From an uncultured Pseudomonadota bacterium (lineage in GTDB: Bacteria > Pseudomonadota > Gammaproteobacteria > Steroidobacterales > Steroidobacteraceae): a stretch of DNA of 37,303 nt. The notes under the pieces were generated by a model. The model saw only the letters and a program-made list of their open reading frames with translations. It was not told where the DNA came from and did no database searches. Within the stretch, counting starts at the first letter, position 1. Every line of letters begins with the position of its first letter. Where the stretch lies: positions 1 to 37,303 of the forward strand of contig CAMLGF010000037.1 of assembly GCA_946479515.1 (NCBI GenBank), in the 5' to 3' direction. The position numbers were made by a program, and so were the translations under genes. Positions 32,752 to 37,303 of the stretch are shown piece after piece.

Positions 32752-32989
32752 ACAGCCGTTCGTCGATCTCGCGTTCGGCGGTCAGCCAGTCGTCGAGCTC
32801 GTGGCCGGGCGCGAAGCCGCGCCAGGACGCGCGCTGGTACGCGGCCTTCGCGATCATCCGCTGGCGGCGCTCGGCATCCGTGAGTACCGGCGTTCCGAAC
32901 CCGCCATCGGGCTCGGGCGCGGAGCGCGGCGGCGCCGCCGGCGCCGGGCGTCGGCGTGCAGGCAGGCGGGCAATGGCGTTGCGGGTCAT
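32726..32989 (-). CDS. DUF2934 domain protein
   Basis: An 87-residue protein whose C-terminal half has the DUF2934 pattern: 'RQRMIAKAAYQRASWRGFAPGHELDDWLTAEREI'. The N-terminal half is Pro/Ala/Arg-rich and probably disordered. The family is small, of unknown function, and common near stress genes. Start 32989 is chosen for AGGA eight bases upstream; ATG 33004 lacks a site. Its 3' end overlaps the convergent ATPase gene by 26 bp. Confidence 0.82.
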   Translation of the reverse strand: MTRNAIARLPARRRPAPAAPPRSAPEPDGGFGTPVLTDAERRQRMIAKAAYQRASWRGFAPGHELDDWLTAEREIDERLFSGDIPLE

Positions 32990-33040
32990 GGCGGAATTCC
33001 TCATGCGGATTCGTGGCTGCGGCGGTGAGCCCGCGGCGGC

Positions 33041-33451
33041 TCACTCGGTGCAGGTGTCGATCTCGCAGGGTTGCGCGCAGCCGAAGATCCGGCAGATGGA
33101 ACAGGTCGGTGTCTCACACCATTCGACGCCGACGCCATCGGCGTCGCGGCGCACGACGGCAGCGAGGATCTCGACCGCCGTATCATCGTGCGCCACCTTG
33201 GTCAGCGACAGCACGCCGTACAGCGGCAGGTCGAGCGCGGTCTGCACGTAGGCGCCGCTCAGGCTGACGTCGCGCAGGCGGCCCGCGCCATTGATGGCGG
33301 CGCCGGCCGAAATGCGCACCGCCGTGCCGCACACGGACCGCCTGCCGAACCGGTGCTCCATGCGGCTGCCGCCGCGTGGCAACGCGCGGCCGGACTGTGG
33401 CGCGAGTTCCACCGGAAACAGGATCAGGGGTTCGAATTGCATGGCATCCAT
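33041..33451 (-). CDS. PilZ-domain protein with Cys-rich C-terminal tail
   Basis: A 136-residue protein. The PilZ domain has R34-x3-R38 (EHRFGRRSV) and D61-V-S63-L-S-G66, the two c-di-GMP-binding motifs, so ligand binding is likely. The last 26 residues carry six cysteines spaced C-x4-C-x2-C-x4-C-x3-C-x4-C (positions 112, 117, 120, 125, 129, 134), which is not part of the standard domain. The tail could bind a metal or respond to redox. GAGGAG is eight bases before ATG 33451. The gene lies next to DUF2934 at the end of the stress island. Confidence 0.85.
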   Translation of the reverse strand: MDAMQFEPLILFPVELAPQSGRALPRGGSRMEHRFGRRSVCGTAVRISAGAAINGAGRLRDVSLSGAYVQTALDLPLYGVLSLTKVAHDDTAVEILAAVVRRDADGVGVEWCETPTCSICRIFGCAQPCEIDTCTE

Positions 33452-33565
33452 GGCGGGTCTCCTCGAGAACTGCGTGGATTGTTCGCGGCGCGCCCGCGGC
33501 GGCCTATCGGGACCATTGCGGAACCCGTACGTGCGATTGCGGACGACCCTGCGCCGCCGGGCTCC

Positions 33566-33571
33566 TAGCAT
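33566..33571 (+). promoter_or_regulatory. -10-like TAGCAT before the DUF6763 gene
   Basis: TAGCAT ends seven bases before ATG 33579 and 34 bases before ATG 33606. It lies in GGGCTCCTAGCAT, nearly the same string as found before yjdF at 28561. Confidence 0.35.
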
Positions 33572-33605
33572 CGTTGCCATGATATTTTCCGACGGAAGAT
33601 CCGCC

Positions 33606-34019
33606 ATGAACGCGATGACCGGCCGGCCGGAGATCGGCCAGTGGTATGCCCCCACGGACAAGGGCGAGGCCTTCCAGGTCGTGGGCCGCGACGACGACAC
33701 GCGCACCATCGAAATCCAGACCATCGACGGCGACGTGGACGAAATCGATGCCGAGACCTGGAGCCTGCTGCCCCTGCAGCCCGCGGCGCCGCCTGAGGAT
33801 TGCTTTGCCGCCTGGGACTCGGCCGATCCCGACGACCTCGGCTATTCGGAGACCGCCATGAGCGAGGCGGACTGGTCCGAGCCGCTCACCGCGCTGCGCT
33901 CCGAGCTGGAGAGCTGGCAGGACACCGTGCCCGAAGACGAGCGCGATCCGCTGGACGATGGCGTGCCGGCCGAGGCCTACCTCGCCGAAGTGCCGGCGGC
34001 GCGCGCGCGGATCGGCTGA
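33606..34019 (+). CDS. DUF6763 family protein
   Basis: A 137-residue acidic cytoplasmic protein. The N-terminal ~60 residues match the DUF6763 pattern ('PEIGQWYAPTDKGEAFQVVGRDDDTRTIEIQTIDGDVDEIDAETWSLLPL', shown in part by GQWY, FQVVGRD and DGDVDEID). The rest is an acidic tail. Function is unknown. ATG 33606 has GGAAG about eight bases upstream; ATG 33579 in the same frame, nine codons earlier, would be a leaderless start from TAGCAT at 33566. Both remain possible. Confidence 0.78.
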   Translation: MNAMTGRPEIGQWYAPTDKGEAFQVVGRDDDTRTIEIQTIDGDVDEIDAETWSLLPLQPAAPPEDCFAAWDSADPDDLGYSETAMSEADWSEPLTALRSELESWQDTVPEDERDPLDDGVPAEAYLAEVPAARARIG

Positions 34020-34031
34020 GCACCCGCGCCG

Positions 34032-35225
34032 TCAACGGCGCACGATCACCCGTCTGCCGTCCTGCACGGCATCGCTCGGATACGCGATCACTTGCGTGCC
34101 GGGCGCGATGCCTTCGAGCACCGTCGCCTGGTCCGCGCCGCGCAGGCCGATGCGCAGCGGCGTCTTGCGGGCGCGGCCCGAGTCGATGCGGTAGGTAGCC
34201 CACTGCTCGCCGTCGCGGAACAGCGCGGCCAGCGGAATGCGCACGGCGTCCTCCTCGCGCGCGATCTCGATGGCCGCATCCACGCGGTACCCGTCACCGA
34301 TGTGCTCGGTGGCGGCCGGATTCGGCAGCAGGTCGACGATCACGTCGACGCGTTGTTCCTCGATGCCCAGCGCGGACACCTTGGTATAGGCAGAAGGCTC
34401 GATGCGGCGCACGCGGCCCGCCAGCCGCACGTCGCCCGCATCCAGGTCCACGAACGCCTGTGGCGGAATGCGCGTGGCCTCGGTCGAGAGCACGTCGATG
34501 CGCGCCTCGAGGCGGTGCGTATCGGCGACCTCGAGAATGGGCGCGCCCACCGCGAGCGCGATTTCGCTCTCCTGCCACACCCGCAGCACGGTGCCGTCGA
34601 TGGGCGCGCGGATGGTCCACTGCAGGCTCGTGGCGCCGCCTTCGCGGAACGACTGGCTCTCGCGCAGCGCCGCGCGCGCCTGCGCCAGGTCGTGCTCGAT
34701 CGCATCCGCCTCGAACTGCGCCGCTTCCGCATCCTTGCGCCGCAGCTCCAGCGTCAACGCCGCGCGCTCCCGCTCGGTCTGCGACGCATAGCCCTGCGTG
34801 CCCAGCTGCTCGAGGCGCTGGTGATCGCTCTCGGCCTGGATGGCGGCAGCCTCGGTCTGGCGCACCAGGGAGCGCGCGCGCGACGCCTGCGCCTCGGCGG
34901 CTGCGACGCGCGCGGCCAGCTCCGAGCGGGTGCGCGCATCGAGCATCTGCGCGGCGTTCGGCACCATCAGGGCGACGACCTCGCCGCGCAGCACCGCATC
35001 GCCGGCGCGCAGGGCGGGGCGCAGCAACAGGCCGCTCACCGGCGCGGCGACCAGGTAGCGGTCGCGCACGCGCGTGACGCCGTCCTCCTCGATCTTCAGC
35101 GTGAATACGCCGCGATCGACCGCGGCGGACTCCACGCGGATCGCCGCGGGCCGCAGCCACCAGGCCACCAGCGCGGCGGCCGAGGCGAGCGCGAGGCCCG
35201 CGATGAGCAGGGATTTCTTTTGCAT
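34032..35225 (-). CDS. HlyD-type periplasmic adaptor of an ABC exporter
   Basis: A 397-residue membrane-fusion protein with one N-terminal transmembrane helix (residues 5-25, MQKKSLLIAGLALASAAALV). A lipoyl half-motif ('RYLVAAPVSGLLLRPALRAGDAVLRGEVVALM'), a long coiled-coil hairpin (residues about 95-190, rich in Ala, Glu, Arg), the second half ('WTIRAPIDGTVLRVWQESEIALAVGAPILEVAD') and beta-barrel domains follow. It starts one base after the FtsX-type permease stop, so the two form an operon. It would connect the permease to a TolC-type channel. The ATPase is presumably upstream, beyond the window. Confidence 0.9.
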   Translation of the reverse strand: MQKKSLLIAGLALASAAALVAWWLRPAAIRVESAAVDRGVFTLKIEEDGVTRVRDRYLVAAPVSGLLLRPALRAGDAVLRGEVVALMVPNAAQMLDARTRSELAARVAAAEAQASRARSLVRQTEAAAIQAESDHQRLEQLGTQGYASQTERERAALTLELRRKDAEAAQFEADAIEHDLAQARAALRESQSFREGGATSLQWTIRAPIDGTVLRVWQESEIALAVGAPILEVADTHRLEARIDVLSTEATRIPPQAFVDLDAGDVRLAGRVRRIEPSAYTKVSALGIEEQRVDVIVDLLPNPAATEHIGDGYRVDAAIEIAREEDAVRIPLAALFRDGEQWATYRIDSGRARKTPLRIGLRGADQATVLEGIAPGTQVIAYPSDAVQDGRRVIVRR

Positions 35226-35226
35226 G

Positions 35227-37303
35227 TCAGTCCCGGGTCTTGAGAACACCGATGAGGTCGAGATGGTCGATGCGCCGGCGCACGATCAGCGCGGTGACGC
35301 ACCCGGCGCCCAGCATGACCATTCCGGCCAGTAGATAGGTATCGAGAGCGACCACCAGGGGAATGCGGAATTCCTCCGAGCTGATGAGGTCGAGAATCAG
35401 CGCGGCGAGCGCATGCCCCGCGGCCCAGCCGAGCGGCAGCGCGATCGCCATCTGCGCCGCCAGTTGCCCGAGCAGCGTCCACGACACTTCCGCGCGCGTC
35501 AGGCCGATGACCCGCAGCGTCGCCAGCTCCCAGGCCTGCTCGGCCAGCGAGATGCGCCCCGCGTTGTAGATCACGCCCACCGCGATGCAGGCGGCGAACA
35601 CCGAGAGGATGGCGGCGAACATGAGCAGGTTGTGCTGCTGGTTGGCGCGGAAGTTGGCCACCATGCGGCGCTTGTCGCCGGCCGCCGCGATGCCGGGCGT
35701 CGCGCCCACGGCCGCGAAGAACGCGGCGTCGCGGCCCGCATCCACGCGCACGCGTGCCAGGTTGAAGGTGTCGGCCTCGCCCACGAGCCGCGCGGCGTCG
35801 CACCGCGACACGTAGGCATTCATTCCCATGAGATCGCCGGCTTCGGCGGCGACGAACCGCCGGCGCAGGTGCCGCGTGCCCTCGAGCGGCTCGACGTCCA
35901 CGGCGTCGCCGGGGCGTACGCCGAGCGTGCGTGCCAGCCTGTCGGTCAGCACCAGCACGCCGTCGCCGAGCGGAATCTCGCGCTGCTGCGGGTCCAGCAC
36001 GCGATGCAGGCGCGCGCCCGGGTCGAGCCCCTGGAGCGCGGTGCGGTATTCGCGCGGACCGTGCCGCAGGCGCACCGCGACCACGCGCGCCGGCTCGGCC
36101 ACCAGCACGCCCGGCAGCCGCCGGATCTCCTGCAACGCGGTGACCGACGCCGGCTCGTTGAGCGCCAGCATGACGTCGGCGCGGTCGCGGCGGAACAGCT
36201 CGGTGTCGACCAGCTCGTCGAAGGCATCGCCCCACCAGGTGCCGGCGATGACGATGGCCACCGAGCTGGCGATGCCGATGGTGATGAGCACCGCGCGCAC
36301 CGGCCGGCGTTCGATCTCGCGCACCACCATGCGCGCGGGCACGGGCAGCAGGCGGCCGAAATTCAGGCGTTCGAGCAGCGTGCGCCGGAAGCGCGCCGGC
36401 GCCGGCGGACGCATCGCCTCGGCCGGCGGCAGTCTCATCACGGCGCGCACCGCCGATGCGGTGGCGGCGGTGCCGGCCAGCACGGTGATGAGCACCGCGG
36501 CCAGCACCACCGGCGCCTGCAGCGTGAAGCGCGGTTCGGGGAAGGAGAAGACGCGCGCGTACAGGCCGGTCATCCAGTCGCCGAACACATAGCCGATGAG
36601 GATGCCGAGCACCGCGCCGCTCAACATGATGAGCCCGGTGAACGAGAAATAGTGGCGCGCGATGGCGCCGCCGCCGTAGCCCATGGCCTTGAGCGCCGCG
36701 AGCTGCGTGCGCTCGGTGGCGATGTGCCGCGTGATCAGCACGTGCAGCAGGAAGGCCGCGACCAGCAGGAACACCGCCGGGAGCACGGTGCCGAACACGC
36801 GCTGCTCGTTGATCTCCTGGGTCAGTACCTTGTGCGAGAGCTGGTCGGCGCGGCCATAGGCGCCCGCGGCGCCGTACGGCCCGAGCATCCGGTCGAGCGC
36901 ATCGATGACCGGCCGCAGGCGCGATTCATCCGTGAGGCGCACCGACAGCAGGTTGAACGCGCCGCGCAGGTCATAGGCGGCCTCGAGGCGCTCCTCGGGC
37001 ATCCACACCACGCCGAACCGCGTGTCATCGGAGAATCCGCCGCGCGATGCCGCGAACACGAATGCGGGTGACGTGGCGATGCCCTGCACGATCACGTCTT
37101 CGCGGCGGCCGTTCATGAGCAGCGACAATCGGTCGCCCGGCTCGATGCCGCGCGCCCGCGCGAACGTGCGGCTCAGCAGCACGCCGCGGCGGTCGTCCGC
37201 TTCCACCCAGCGGCCGTGATCCAGCACCACGCGGTTCATGCCGACGTCCGCGGCCGGCGGCAGCGAGACGATCTCGCCGGTCAGGAGATCGCTGACCCCG
37301 GGC
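35227..37303 (-). CDS. FtsX/MacB-type ABC exporter permease (5'-truncated)
   Basis: At least 691 residues; the frame is open to the right edge, so the true start is outside the window. Two FtsX-like blocks are visible, each with a periplasmic domain and three or four helices. First: 'FLLVAAFLLHVLITRHIATERTQLAALKAMGYGGGAIARHYFSFTGLIML' and 'VLAAVLITVLAGTAATASAVRAVMRLPPAEAMR'. Second: 'AILSVFAACIAVGVIYNAGRISLAEQAWELATLRVIGLTRAEVSWTLLGQL' and the terminal 'LIVRRRIDHLDLIGVLKTRD'. The 'ALKAMGY' and 'TLRVIGL' loops are the ATPase-contact motifs. Such permeases with HlyD-type partners export lipids, peptides or drugs, or act in lipoprotein/envelope signalling; the substrate is unknown. Confidence 0.92.
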   Translation of the reverse strand, partial: PGVSDLLTGEIVSLPPAADVGMNRVVLDHGRWVEADDRRGVLLSRTFARARGIEPGDRLSLLMNGRREDVIVQGIATSPAFVFAASRGGFSDDTRFGVVWMPEERLEAAYDLRGAFNLLSVRLTDESRLRPVIDALDRMLGPYGAAGAYGRADQLSHKVLTQEINEQRVFGTVLPAVFLLVAAFLLHVLITRHIATERTQLAALKAMGYGGGAIARHYFSFTGLIMLSGAVLGILIGYVFGDWMTGLYARVFSFPEPRFTLQAPVVLAAVLITVLAGTAATASAVRAVMRLPPAEAMRPPAPARFRRTLLERLNFGRLLPVPARMVVREIERRPVRAVLITIGIASSVAIVIAGTWWGDAFDELVDTELFRRDRADVMLALNEPASVTALQEIRRLPGVLVAEPARVVAVRLRHGPREYRTALQGLDPGARLHRVLDPQQREIPLGDGVLVLTDRLARTLGVRPGDAVDVEPLEGTRHLRRRFVAAEAGDLMGMNAYVSRCDAARLVGEADTFNLARVRVDAGRDAAFFAAVGATPGIAAAGDKRRMVANFRANQQHNLLMFAAILSVFAACIAVGVIYNAGRISLAEQAWELATLRVIGLTRAEVSWTLLGQLAAQMAIALPLGWAAGHALAALILDLISSEEFRIPLVVALDTYLLAGMVMLGAGCVTALIVRRRIDHLDLIGVLKTRD

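Overview
The window is very GC-rich DNA, tightly packed and almost entirely coding: 36 protein genes, two of them cut by the window edges. No RNA genes, insertion sequences, phage genes or CRISPR arrays are visible, and no gap without a gene exceeds about 225 bp. The family mix suggests a soil- or water-living gammaproteobacterium near the Steroidobacter/Nevskia/Xanthomonas side of the class. It includes DUF3014, DUF3187, DUF6763, a YqjD/YqjE/YqjK-like trio, a short-form 6-phosphogluconate dehydrogenase, PurU and an EptA-like transferase. That placement is an inference from family content, not from a marker gene.

Layout. (1) 1-2585: the tail of an antiporter-like membrane protein, then a divergent pair for envelope phospholipid/lipid A chemistry (a PAP2 phosphatase and a phosphoethanolamine-transferase-like sulfatase-fold enzyme). 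(2) 2751-7212: DUF3014, a Tat-exported DUF885 putative metallopeptidase, DUF3187 and a small polytopic membrane protein. (3) 7250-11250: housekeeping metabolism: PurU, a DapA-fold aldolase/lyase, GndA-type 6-phosphogluconate dehydrogenase and an exported metallophosphatase. (4) 11251-19634: a response regulator with a degenerate HD output domain, next to a six-gene minus-strand operon for sulfide/persulfide handling: rhodanese, DUF2892, RND adaptor, RND pump, sulfide:quinone oxidoreductase, OsmC. A BigR/SqrR-type ArsR repressor is divergent from it. An AT-rich palindrome sits exactly between the -35 and -10 of the operon promoter. (5) 19769-34019: a PQQ-type sugar dehydrogenase lipoprotein, then a stress/low-oxygen-like island: host-attachment protein, YqjK/YqjE/YqjD-like genes, AdhP, a tandem universal stress protein, an orphan GroEL, a CBS pair, a hybrid PAS histidine kinase, YjdF, a flippase-P-type ATPase fusion, DUF2934, PilZ with a Cys-rich tail, and DUF6763. 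(6) 34032-37303: HlyD-type adaptor and FtsX-type permease of an ABC exporter running off the right edge.

The most distinctive points are four. The sulfide operon carries its own RND exporter and OsmC. A two-domain polypeptide joins a flippase-like membrane module to an MgtA-like P-type ATPase. Many genes have a TAnnnT -10-like hexamer 5-7 bp before the start codon and no Shine-Dalgarno sequence, so they look leaderless; in one case two such hexamers overlap symmetrically in a 23-bp divergent gap. Four phased 11-bp direct repeats lie upstream of the response-regulator gene.
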